A stretch of 64,000 nt of DNA from Girardinichthys multiradiatus (lineage: Eukaryota; Chordata; Actinopteri; Cyprinodontiformes; Goodeidae): positions 7,362,740 through 7,426,739 of the forward strand of contig NC_061804.1 in NCBI RefSeq assembly GCF_021462225.1, written 5' to 3'. Of the stretch, positions 53,746 to 62,944 are shown in pieces. The notes beneath the pieces are model-generated. The model saw only the letters and a program-made list of their open reading frames with translations. It was not told the origin of the DNA and did not search any database. Positions within the stretch are counted from its first letter, which is position 1. Each line of letters begins with the position of its first letter. The position numbers were made by a program, and so were the translations under genes.

Positions 53746-54748
53746 TCAATACTTGGTCGGGAATCCTTTTGCAGAAATGACTGCTTCGATGCGGCGTGGC
53801 ATGGAGGCAATCAGCCTGTGGCACTGCTGAGGTCTTATGGAGGCCCAGGATGCTTCGATAGCGGCCTTTAGCTCATCCAGAGTGTTGGGTCTTGAGTCTC
53901 TCAACGTTCTCTTCACAATATCCCACAGATTCTCTTGGGTTCAGGTCAGGAGAGTTGGCAGGCCAATTGAGCACAGTGATACCATGGTCAGTAAACCATT
54001 TACCAGTGGTTTTGGCACTGTGAGCAGGTGCCAGGTCATGCTGAAAAATGAAATCTTCATCTCCATAAAGCTTTTCAGCAGATGGAAGCATGAAGTGCTC
54101 CAAAATCTCCTGATAGCTAGCTGCATTGACCCGGCCCTTGATAAAACACAGTGGACCAACACCAGCAGCTGACACGGCACCCCAGACCATCACTGACTGT
54201 GGGTACTTGACACTGGACTTCTGGTATTTTGGCATTTCCTTCTCCCCAGTCTTCCTCCAGACTCTGGCACCTTGATTTCCGAATGACATGCAGAATTTGC
54301 TTTCATCCGAAAAAAGTACTTTGGACCACTGAGCAACAGTCCAGTGCTGCTTCTCTGTAGCCCAGGTCAGGCGCTTCTGCCGCTGTTTCTGGTTCAAAAG
54401 TGGCTTGACCTGGGGAATGCGGCACCTGTAGCCCATTTCCTGCACACGCCTGTGCACGGTGGCTCTGGATGTTTCTACTCCAGACTCAGTCCACTGCTTC
54501 CGCAGGTCCCACAAGGACTGGAATCGGCCCTTCTCCACAATCTTCCTCAGGGTCCGGTCACCTCTTCTCGTTGTGCAGCGTTTTCTGCCACACTTTTTCC
54601 TTCCCACAGACTTCCCACTGAGGTGCCTTGATAGAGCACTCTGGAAACAGCCTATTCGTTCAGAAATTTCTTTCTGTGTCTTACCCTCTTGCTTGAGGGT
54701 GTCAATAGTGGCCTTCTGGACAGCAGTCAGGTCGGCAGTCTTACCCAT
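53746..54748 (-). pseudogene. Tc1 transposase with 2-bp deletion beside the catalytic Glu (copy C)
   Basis: ATG at 54748 opens 270 good codons: HTH with TLKQEGKTQKEISERIG, basic linker SVGRKKCGRKRC, second HTH ESGVETSRATVHRRVQEMG, catalytic Asp in LFSDESK (residue 148) and Asp in FIFQHDLAPAH (residue 238). At SPDLNP (residue 271) the expected Ile-Glu-Asn-Leu-Trp continuation is lost because two bases are missing near 53930. The frame then runs 20 wrong codons to a stop at 53873. The correct frame resumes and would end at TGA 53746-53748. Without the deletion the protein would have about 333 residues, normal for the family; as it stands it lacks the third catalytic residue. Confidence 0.9.
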
Positions 54749-54876
54749 GATTGGGGTTTTGAGTGATGAACCAGGCTGGGAGTTTTAAAGGCCTCAGGAA
54801 TCTTTTGCAGGTGTTTAGAGATAACTCGTTGATTCAGATGATTAGGTTCATAGCTCGTTTAGAGACCCTTTTAATG

Positions 54877-55076
54877 ATATGCTAATTTTGTGAGACAGGA
54901 ATTTTGGGTTTTCATGAGCTGTATGCCAAAATCATCCGTATTAAGACAATAAAAGACCTGAAATATTTCAGTTAGTGTGCAATGAATCTAAAATATATTA
55001 ATGTTAAATTTTCATCATGACATTATGGAAAATAATTAGCTTTATCACAATATGCTAATATTTTGAGAAGGACCTG
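54877..55076 (-). repeat. Right terminal inverted repeat of Tc1 copy C
   Basis: Reverse complement of 53469-53669; ends GAGAAGGACCTG before TA. Confidence 0.9.
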
Positions 55077-55078
55077 TA

Positions 55079-55689
55079 TTTGGCCAGTGGCTTAAAGGAA
55101 ATTCATGAGCCACTGCCCACTATATCACCACCTGGGGGTGAGGAGATTCTTCAGATTTCTCTGCAGCTGATTAGGTGAAGCCCAGAATGTTGAGACTACA
55201 CCAACTCTGGTGTGCATGTATTGTAATAAAACTGCTATTGAAATACCAAAAGCTACACCTGAAGCTTATTTTTACAGTTACAACTAACTCTAGATGTTGT
55301 GGGCTGCCTTGGCCCTTCATTTTAAAATTATCCCCTTTGCACTGACAGACATCTTAGGCTACAATATTGACCAGCCTAATCTTTGTAATGTTTTGCATAC
55401 TTCGAAATCTCCTGCAGTGGCAATATTTTCAGTGTTTTCACGTTTACACCCCACAGCTCTGCTGTACCTAAAAAGGTATCAAGACATTTGCTGATAGTAG
55501 TGTGATGTGATTATTTTAATTGCATCAAAGCAGATTGTTAAGGTCTAGCCCGTTTAAAAGATGCTGGGAGAGGAACATACTGAAAAGACACTGGAAAAAC
55601 TGCTTCATCAGTATTCTTTCCTCCTTTCTGTTTTGCTGACCATATGCAAGGATTATTTTGCTCCTCAAAATAAAGAAAATATGTATATA
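55079..55689. other. Right part of the interrupted element, then unassigned DNA
   Basis: 55079-55250 continues the sequence broken by Tc1 copy C (see 53400-53468) and includes GTAATAAAACTG. 55250-55689 is A/T-rich with no recognised feature. Confidence 0.35.
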
Positions 55690-55850
55690 TTTATATTTGC
55701 TTATTAATTTCCAAAGGCTGGTGTGGCCCCCTGCTTTAAGGAGCGGAGCTGGCAGAGCCTGGAAACACTGGTTAAGCAAATTGGTATTTAACTGGAAACT
55801 CGCTGGCCTCCGAGCCCTGCATTATTCATCACCTAGACAAGAAAGTAGCG
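55690..55850. promoter_or_regulatory. Candidate conserved non-coding element
   Basis: Repeat-free, balanced composition with TTGCTTATTAATTTCC, GGTTAAGCAAATTGGT and CTGCATTATTCATCACC, standing out from A/T-rich flanks. Function is conjecture. Confidence 0.25.
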
Positions 55851-56739
55851 CTTCATACATCCCTACAGCAGCAGGAACAGCAGCCTCCAGAGCAGAGATG
55901 CAAACAGGGAGAGAGAAGGCGGACATATAGGGCATAGAAATAAAGCAGCTCTGTCTACATGGAGCCAATCCGCAAACCACTGTGCAGCCACACCGCATAT
56001 CCACACATCCATCCGGCTTCCTCACACACACCAATTATAGGTTTCTTTGTCAGTTTGTTTCTGTCAGTTTGTTGCAATTGAAAGGAACTGTGGGGAAGAC
56101 AAGTTTGCTTCTCTTTTTTAATCAGCCAGCAGCCCCATTCTCTGCTTTTAATCTAGTCTGTTTAGCATTTTCTCCCCTGATGTGTTGGCGGTCTGGAACA
56201 ACAAAACAGGAATAAAACCAACTGGAAACAACTTTTATAGACATGTACCATTTTATTTATTATTTTGTTGTATGTGAAATGTTTTCAACCAAATCCGCTT
56301 TTTAATAATATCACCACCTCTTGCCCCCACGGTGCCACTGACTTCTCTTTTATATTGTCTGTGCTTGATCATTTATACATTATGCATTAAACACAACTTG
56401 TTTTACATTTAACTACTGAGCTGAGAATGATACTTTATGGCACATTGTGTTTTGCTTGTCAATCAAATGAGTCATCTAACATTATTTATTAAATAAATAG
56501 CACCAATGATGCAGTTCTTGGTGAGAACTAACATTTGTAGTGTGCATGAAATGTTTTTACGACTCATAATTATTATTAAATGATCAATTATTATAAATGA
56601 TCAACCTCTCCTGAATGAATTCCTTGGGGAGTTTATTGTGTGCTATGTAGTGTTTATTCTCACATTATGCCATGTTTCAAACACAAACTTCAGAGTGTTA
56701 TACTGGGATTTATATAATAGACCAACAGTAAGTATTGCA
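55851..56739. other. Unassigned intergenic DNA
   Basis: No gene or repeat family is supported. 56550-56600 contains ATTATTATTAAATGATCAAT and ATTATAAATGATCAAC as local direct repeats. Confidence 0.5.
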
Positions 56740-57480
56740 TAATTGTGATGTGGACGGATGACGCCGAACAGTATGCCAAGCATTGCTATTCAAACTCCAT
56801 TAACCTGATACCCCTAAACAAAATCAAGTGGAGCCAATTACCTTTAGATGTCACTTGATAAACAATTAAAACTTTGGTAGAGAACATTAATTTGCAAACA
56901 TCATTATAAAAACCAAGGAACACAGGGAAGATGTTATGGAGAAGTTTGAAGAAGAACATTTGGGCAACTCACAGAGCTCTGTCAAATGGAAAGAATTTTG
57001 CACTACTTCAAACCTACCAAGACATGGCTTTCCACCTAAACTAACACGGTGACCAAGGAGAATGTTAGCTAGAGAAACAGCCAAGAGGCTCATGAGAACT
57101 CTGGAGGAGCTGCAGAGATCCACTGCTCAGGTGGTATAATGTGTTGACAGAATTAGTTGTGAAATACATATTTCTGTCTTTATGAAAGACTGGCAACAAC
57201 AAAGCCATTGACCAATGAAAGCATGAATGAGTATGCCACAAGAGCTAGGGGACACAGCAAACATGGATGAAGGTGCTCTGGTAAGACATAACCAGAATTT
57301 AACTTTCTGGCCCACATGCATAATGCTGTGGACAAGGAAGCTGCAGACAGATAGAGGTAAATGTAAGACGTACCTGGAAGAAAACTAGTTTGAGAATACA
57401 AAGGACATGGGATTGGGGAGGAGTTTCACCTTCCAGCAGGATAATAACCCTATAGCAACAAATAAATGGTCAATTCCTAG
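56740..57480 (+). pseudogene. Tc1 fossil of the copy A/B lineage, plus strand
   Basis: Broken frames follow the copy A/B transposase in order. VMEKFEEEHLG-like text follows an ACCAAGGAACACAGGG start region, then FCTTSNLPRHGFPPKL (compare YQTTANLPRPGRPSKL), RETAKRLMRTLEELQRSTAQ (compare RDAAKRPMITLDELQRSTAE), a decayed first-Asp region, and FTFQQDNNP with the second catalytic Asp near 57435. It is an older relative, deleted after that point. An A run (57485-57496) follows. Confidence 0.7.
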
Positions 57481-57484
57481 ATGT

Positions 57485-57546
57485 AAAAAAAAAAAACAAC
57501 TATTTGTTATGGTTGAGTTGTTTGCTTTTTTTTTTTTTTTTTTTTT
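57485..57546. repeat. Poly(A) and poly(T) runs
   Basis: Twelve A residues at 57485-57496 and 22 T residues at 57525-57546. Confidence 0.95.
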
Positions 57547-57559
57547 GCAGGAATGCTTC

Positions 57560-58380
57560 ATGTTGCTGCAGCATTGCTGAAAGCAACAAAATGTCAGCGG
57601 GCTTTAGCGCAGCATTCTTGGTGTTACAGCAGAACTCTCCTCTCCGGCATCAATACATTTAATTTCATTAAAATTGTACTGTAATTAAACGTCGATGTTT
57701 AACCGCTGTCTGTCCGTGGAAACGGGGCTTCATGTTGCAGCAGCCCCTCGTTTCGGGCTGTCAGTTTTTTAAGCGCTTTATTTATGAGGTATGACTGGAA
57801 AAGGCCAAATCAGTGCGTCTCTTGAACATATTTCTCGGAATTAACTTAAAGGTCTTATAATATCGGGGAGGATTTTTAGAAAAAATGCACGTCGGACTGA
57901 CTTTGAAGGAGGCATAGATTTTTCTCATTATGAAACACGTTAATGGAGTAGTTTCAACAAGATCTGATCGGTGGAGTTAAAACGGCTTGATTATCTCAGT
58001 AAACACGCTGGATCGGCGCGCTGCAGAGAGGCTCATCTGCAGCTGCGTGCTGTCCCGTCACGTATGGGAATATTTCCGCGCTGTCTGGCAGATGCACAGA
58101 GCGCTGATTCCGACCTCCAGGCCCGCGGGCTGTGATTAACTCACGCTGCCGAATCTTATTTTGGCTATTGATGCGGTGACGAGAAGCATCGTCCGTCAAC
58201 TGCAGAGAGCTGCTGTTAAATAATTCCTGCACATGCGGGCGAGAGAGAGAGCAGGAGACCCAAAGAGAGCAGAATTTTCTATCAATATAAATGTCGCTAT
58301 AAGTTCAACAGAAAAAGCGCACGGGGTGGAATAAGCCGTTTAACTGCGGCTTGCAATTTTATGTTTTCTGTCTTAAAGAA
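57560..58380. promoter_or_regulatory. CpG-rich block, candidate CpG island or promoter-proximal region
   Basis: CpG dinucleotides are far denser here than in the flanking A/T-rich DNA, for example GGATCGGCGCGCTGCAG, TATTTCCGCGCTGTCTGG and CAGGCCCGCGGGCTG (58010-58130), and they persist to about 58335 (AAAAGCGCACGGGG). It is free of recognised repeats, and GGCTATTGATGCGG and CTGTGATTAACTC look like conserved motif text. It may mark an unmethylated promoter or a regulatory element of a developmental gene outside the window. No start codon with a convincing frame was found. Confidence 0.4.
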
Positions 58381-59369
58381 CCATTTGTATGTTCCCTAAA
58401 TATTCATTTTTGCTGAGTTGCATTTTTGCATGAAAGACTGATATTGCAATGCAAACATCAATTAAAATGCAACTGATCTTACTATAGATCAGTCAGTCCA
58501 CATAGTTAATGGCTCCTACTCTCTTTTGCAAAAATGCATTCATGCATACGCACCGTTTTCTGGCCAGCAGTTGAAACACTTGTCCTCGTTTCTCCAAATT
58601 TGCGGCGGTTCACCTGCTGCAGGTGCATATGCGCCTTTCACTGGCAGGCGCACTCTCACAATTTGTAAATGTGTTTATTTTTATAATTATAATTATTTAA
58701 ATTTACATTTTTGCTGTAAAAAAGTCTGTATTAAATGACGTTAAAAGCGTCAAGAGTATGTTAGGGTAAGTGTGGGTTACATTATCGATGGGCACTGAAA
58801 TGAAGTGAAAAGTGACGCAAACTTGACTAAATCTGGCCCAAATAGCAGCCAAAATTTCACTGAAAACGAGTATTGCAGCCTGTCATCCGACTCTAGTTAC
58901 AAAAGTATGCAATAGAGTTCAACGAAAATAGGGCAGGGATCTCCCCAGCATATATTCTAATAGCTGATTACCGTAATATTATTTATTTATTCGATCTGTC
59001 CGGCCCGTTTTGGTTTTAAGAATCCGAATAGCTATTTCAAATCAAACTATCGCATTTCTTTTACTTTAGTGGGCTCAAAGAAAAAGGGTTTCCCAAGATG
59101 TGAGATTCCTGTTGTGTTAATATTGATAACTATGCTATGCTGTGCTTTTCATAATTCATGCCATTGCATTTTTCATCCGGTCTGGAATTTACGCGGCACA
59201 TAGTTCAACAGTTTTACACATATACAGGGATATAACGGTTTAGCATAATAATAATAATAATAATAATCCTAGATTAATTAGCTAGAATTTCTATGGGTTT
59301 TTGATCTTTTTTTCCACGTTATTTTCTTAAGCAAACAATAAGCGGTGACTACTGTTGCGTGTTGGTTTG
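58381..59369. other. Unassigned intergenic DNA with (ATA)n
   Basis: (ATA)8 lies at 59244-59267. The 70-codon plus frame at 58526-58738 is unsupported. No other feature. Confidence 0.5.
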
Positions 59370-59620
59370 GGACTAACGGCGGGACTGTCACTCTGCTCTC
59401 CGTCCATTAAGCCTCATAACTCGGCCCTTTGATCACTGCAAAGCCCGACTCGATGCTCATTAGGCCTCATTAGTTATACAATGTTCCTAATTAGGGGCGC
59501 CATGTTTTAATTACCGCTTCATATGCCTAGTGTCGTCCCTGAGACACACACTCACATGCATAAGTGCGCAAACTAATGATTACTTTATCATAAAGGGCTA
59601 CACCGTTTTATGTTAGGCGA
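59370..59620. promoter_or_regulatory. Candidate conserved non-coding element with TCF/LEF and homeodomain sites
   Basis: It contains CCTTTGATC (59426-59434, canonical TCF/LEF), the palindrome CCTAATTAGG (59486-59495), TTTTAATTACCG, and the near direct repeat GCTCATTAGGCCTCATTAG. It is repeat-free and of balanced composition, 1 kb from the CpG-rich block. The motif content is direct; the enhancer reading is inferred. Confidence 0.35.
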
Positions 59621-59764
59621 TTTTCAAAGTTGGGCTCAGGGTCCCAATGAGTGCTGGTAATAGGAGACTGACAAACTGATCAAATTATAACTGGTAGCTT
59701 GTTGCAAACTTTAAACTGCAAGGGCAGATAAGTAGCGAGAGGGCCACTAGTTTTCATTTTTCTT

Positions 59765-59985
59765 AATGAGCTGTGGATCTCTGCAGCTCCTCCAGAGTTG
59801 CCAGGTACCTTTTGGCTGCTTCTTCCCCTTGCCCAGTCTGTTAGTTTAGGTGGACGGCCATGTTTTGGTAGGTTTTCACTTTAAGAAGACGGAATGAACT
59901 AATAACCTAACCATGCTATAAACGTCTAAACAATTTTCTCCCTGAACTGTCTGCTTTATTCCTTGGTCTTCGTGAAACTTTAGTG
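59765..59985 (-). pseudogene. Tc1 transposase N-terminal fragment, minus strand
   Basis: Minus-strand text reads CACGAAGACCAAGGAATAAA (the HEDQG/MKTKE start region), a decayed linker, CCAAAACATGGCCGTCCACC (NLPRHGRPP) and GCTGCAGAGATCCACAGCTC (ELQRSTA). It belongs to the copy A/B lineage. It points away from the plus-strand fragment that follows, so the two are in inverted arrangement. Confidence 0.55.
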
Positions 59986-60340
59986 TAACAGGGGCATGAA
60001 TACTTTTGCCAGGCGATGTCAAATGGAGTATCTTGTGCTGAATGGAACTGCAGCTCCAAACAAAACAACCCATGAAGCAGTCAAAATGGATGGGACTAAA
60101 TGTTGGAGGCAAAAGACTTGAGACTGGGACAGAGGTTCACCTTCCTGGAGGACAGTGAACCTAAACATACAGCCGGAGCTAGAATGGAGTGATTTAGATC
60201 AAAGCATATTTATGTGTGTCACATGCTTGTCAGATTGGGTCCCACCTCCATGGCCGCTCGACCAAACAGTAGCAATAAACAAGGCCAAAACGATCCATGA
60301 AAGCTTCTTTTTATTTTGGTGCCAGACGTGTTACCACCAA

Positions 60341-60723
60341 CAACCCCAAAACAGTCAGTCATTTTCTACCGCTTATTCCATAGTGGGTCACGGGGGAGCT
60401 GGTGCCTATCTCCAGCAGTCTATGGGCGAGAGGCGGGGTACACCCTGGACAGGTCGCCAGTCCATCGCAGGGCAACACACAAACAACCATGCACATACTC
60501 ATTCATACACCTAAGGGCAATTTAGAATGACCAATTAACCTGACAGGCATGTCTTTGGACTGTGGGAGGAAGCCGGAGTACCCGGTGAGAACCCACGCAT
60601 GCACGGGGAGAACATGCAAACTCCATGCAGAAAGACCCCCGGTCGGGAATCAAACCCTGGACCTTCTTGCTGCAAGGCAACAGTGCTACCAACTGCACCA
60701 CCGTGCAGCCCAACCCCAAAACA
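60341..60723 (-). repeat. Full-length tRNA-headed SINE-like retroposon with perfect 13-bp target duplication
   Basis: CAACCCCAAAACA flanks the element on both sides (60341-60353 and 60711-60723). The 357-bp body read on the minus strand starts GGCTGCACGGTGGTGCAG, with an A-box-like TGGTGCAGTTGGTAGC and a B-box-like GGTTTGATTCC, so RNA polymerase III transcription from a tRNA-derived head is plausible. A conserved core GGCGACCTGTCCAGGGTGTA follows, and a tail GCGGTAGAAAATGACTGAC. It is the best copy in the window; others lie at 285-592, 1357-1604 and 4552-4645. Confidence 0.85.
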
Positions 60724-61359
60724 ATGGATGACAAATTACTTAAATATAAATGAATCTAAATTGGAAGAAACCATCTCTACTACTACCAATGAAGATCTAT
60801 AACACCACAACAATATTAACATTAAATAAGGAGCAAATAAAAAATACATTTACTAACTCATACTAACTAAAAATACTTTAATTTAATTCCAATAATTATT
60901 TACAAGATCAACTCATAAAGCATATACTTGCTAGACCACTCTTCTCTCAATCCACTTCCTAGTTGGTACCATCCCAGAACTAATAAAGTGTATGCTAATA
61001 AAATGTTTTGTCTGTGCACAAATGCTGGGGGATACAAAATGGCAGAGGTAAGTGTTTACCAAAAAATAAGCCTTCTTTATTTTAGTTACTTAAGACAATT
61101 TTGTAAATTATTGCTGCAAAAATATCTATTGAAGTGCTAAAAGAAACTTAACACTATTGTTTGTTCACCTTTTACAAGAGGGAATGCTGAGATGCGGCAC
61201 TCCAACTCAGTGAATGACACGCCCAGACACACACACATTCCAAGCAAACAAATAAACTAAATGAAAAAACAGTTGATGTATTGTTATTTAGGTGTGCTGT
61301 ACATATGTGTTTTTACTAACAAACAATATCAATGGAACACTGGCTCATTGTTACAATGA
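60724..61359. other. Unassigned A/T-rich DNA between the halves of the Tc1 fossil
   Basis: Together with 60226-60340 this is foreign to the Tc1 element but shows no family I can name and no coding capacity. Confidence 0.4.
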
Positions 61360-61490
61360 GTTAGAATGGCCCAGTTAAAGTCCTGATCTAAATCCAATTT
61401 AGAATCTGTGGCCAACGTAAAACCAGATTTGTTTCCATTTTTGAGTATAATTACTGAGATAAATGAAAGTTTAAGTTTGTTGGTCTTGCA

Positions 61491-61645
61491 CCTTTAGACT
61501 CTTAAACCTCCTTGTGAGTCTGTGTGTGTGTTAACCAAACCCAAAATTAAAGAAACTTTTGGAACCAAGGATTAACCTTCTGATAAATACTGGATCAACA
61601 GAATTGAACACTTCCCATGTGTCTGCAGGCAGAAAGCATGCTTAT

Positions 61646-61710
<65 letters not shown>

Positions 61711-62944
61711 ATGTGTGCATGCGGGGGGTGTGTGTGTTTGTACCGTGTAACTGAACACTCACAGGAGCCAGCTTATTTAAGTTGCAATAAATAAAACCAC
61801 AGAAAAGAAAACACAAATTAAAGCTCCACTTTTAACTTAAACCCCACCACCCCACCAGCCCACCACCACACACCCACCACCACACTCAAACGAGCTTCCT
61901 AATCCCCAACATACACACACACACATACATCACGCGCCCCTCAGTCTGGTCGCGTTCAAATCATGCAACTGGCTGCCCCATGCACCACTGCAGCAGGACT
62001 GTGTGTGTGCAGTGTGTGGGAGCTGTGTTTGAATTCATGTGTGTATTTGTGTGTGTCTGAGAGAAAGAGAGAGAGAGAGAAAGAACGTAACAGAGGGCTG
62101 ATTCTCCAAGGCCCCAGTGCTGCACTCAAGACTCCGAGCTTCATTAAAATTTCATCACCACAGCGCTCGGCCAAGGTCTATTTATGAAAATGCGCTTCCT
62201 CGCTTCATGGAAACACATGCCAGAGAGGAGTGGATGGACTAATCTGGAAAAAAAGGATGAAATTAACAGCATCTCCAGCTTATTTATATTGATTCTGCTC
62301 CCCACTGAGTGGCATGTTTGCTATCATAAGGCACTGCTGCTGCTACTGGGAGCATAAACCTTACAGACCACTTTCCAGTTGACTTGATGTTTATTTCTTC
62401 CCCTGGTGCAGAATGAAACCTGGTTACATGTTTTCAAACCAGAGTGGTTTGTGCTGAAGGTTTGAGGTGCAGCTGATATGCTGTTTTGCTGAAGCAGTTA
62501 CCTGGAAGATTTTTTTTCTTTTTAAATAAAAATGCACCCAGAGAGTATGCAGCAGAAACAAGGCATAGCTCAAGTTCTCTGTTTGTTCACGTAAAACTTT
62601 ACCAAATGGTGCAGACACCAGAGGGGGATCTCTGTCACAAGACAAATTCACACATAAAAGAAGAAGAAAGAAGGCAAAGTGCAGATGAAGCACCTCACAC
62701 GTACCTGTAAAATGTGTTTTAGCTGGAAAAAAATGTTGCTGCTTATATACCCACCATAACAGCTTAATTTTTTCAATCAGGTGTACAAAATCTCAAGTTG
62801 CTTGGACTTATTTCATGTTTAATTTATGCAAACTTTGTAAATCCTGTTTTTGTTGACATAAAAAAGGTCTAAAAGGAGAAAACATAAACACTTTGGAAGC
62901 TGTGATGAAGCCAGTTAGACACCATTAAACAAAGGCTTAAAATA
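61491..62944. other. Unassigned DNA with simple repeats and a repeat-free block
   Basis: CCACC-rich tract at 61841-61882 and CA tract at 61911-61926. The block at 61930-62240, with GGTCTATTTATGAAAATGCG, is repeat-free and could be conserved regulatory DNA. (GA)n at 62058-62081. 62241-62944 shows nothing. Confidence 0.4.
61646..61738 (+). repeat. (GT)n microsatellite, compound
   Basis: About 32 GT-type units with one CG interruption (61646-61709), then GCATGTGTGCATGCGGGGGG and a further TG run. Confidence 0.95.

Larger units (their letters stand above)
53469..55076 (-). mobile_element. Tc1/mariner element, near complete (copy C)
   Basis: This 1,608-bp element has TA on both sides (53467-53468 and 55077-55078). 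Ends are CAGGTCCTTCTCAAAATATT and the matching reverse complement. Inverted repeats of about 200 bp (53469-53669 and 54877-55076) each contain an outer AAAATATTARCATATTGTGA and an inner CACAAAATTAGCATAT motif, again the IR/DR plan. It differs in ends and protein from copies A and B and is a separate Tc1 family. Confidence 0.93.
60010..61490 (+). pseudogene. Tc1 transposase C-terminal half, split by about 1.1 kb of inserted DNA
   Basis: The left piece (to about 60225) reads ATGGATGGGACTAAATGTTG, GACTTGAGACTGGGACAGAG and CACCTTCCTGGAGGACAGTG (second catalytic Asp region), ending GATCAAAGCATATTTATGTG. The right piece (about 61360-61490) resumes exactly there with GTTAGAATGGCCCAGTTAAA and CCTGATCTAAATCCAATTTA, the LEWPSQSPDLNPI segment. 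The inserted DNA includes the SINE at 60354-60710. Frames are decayed. Confidence 0.65.

Noticed and set aside
60640..60710. Genuine tRNA gene
   Set aside because: A and B boxes are present but the rest does not form a cloverleaf and continues into a SINE body with a target duplication.
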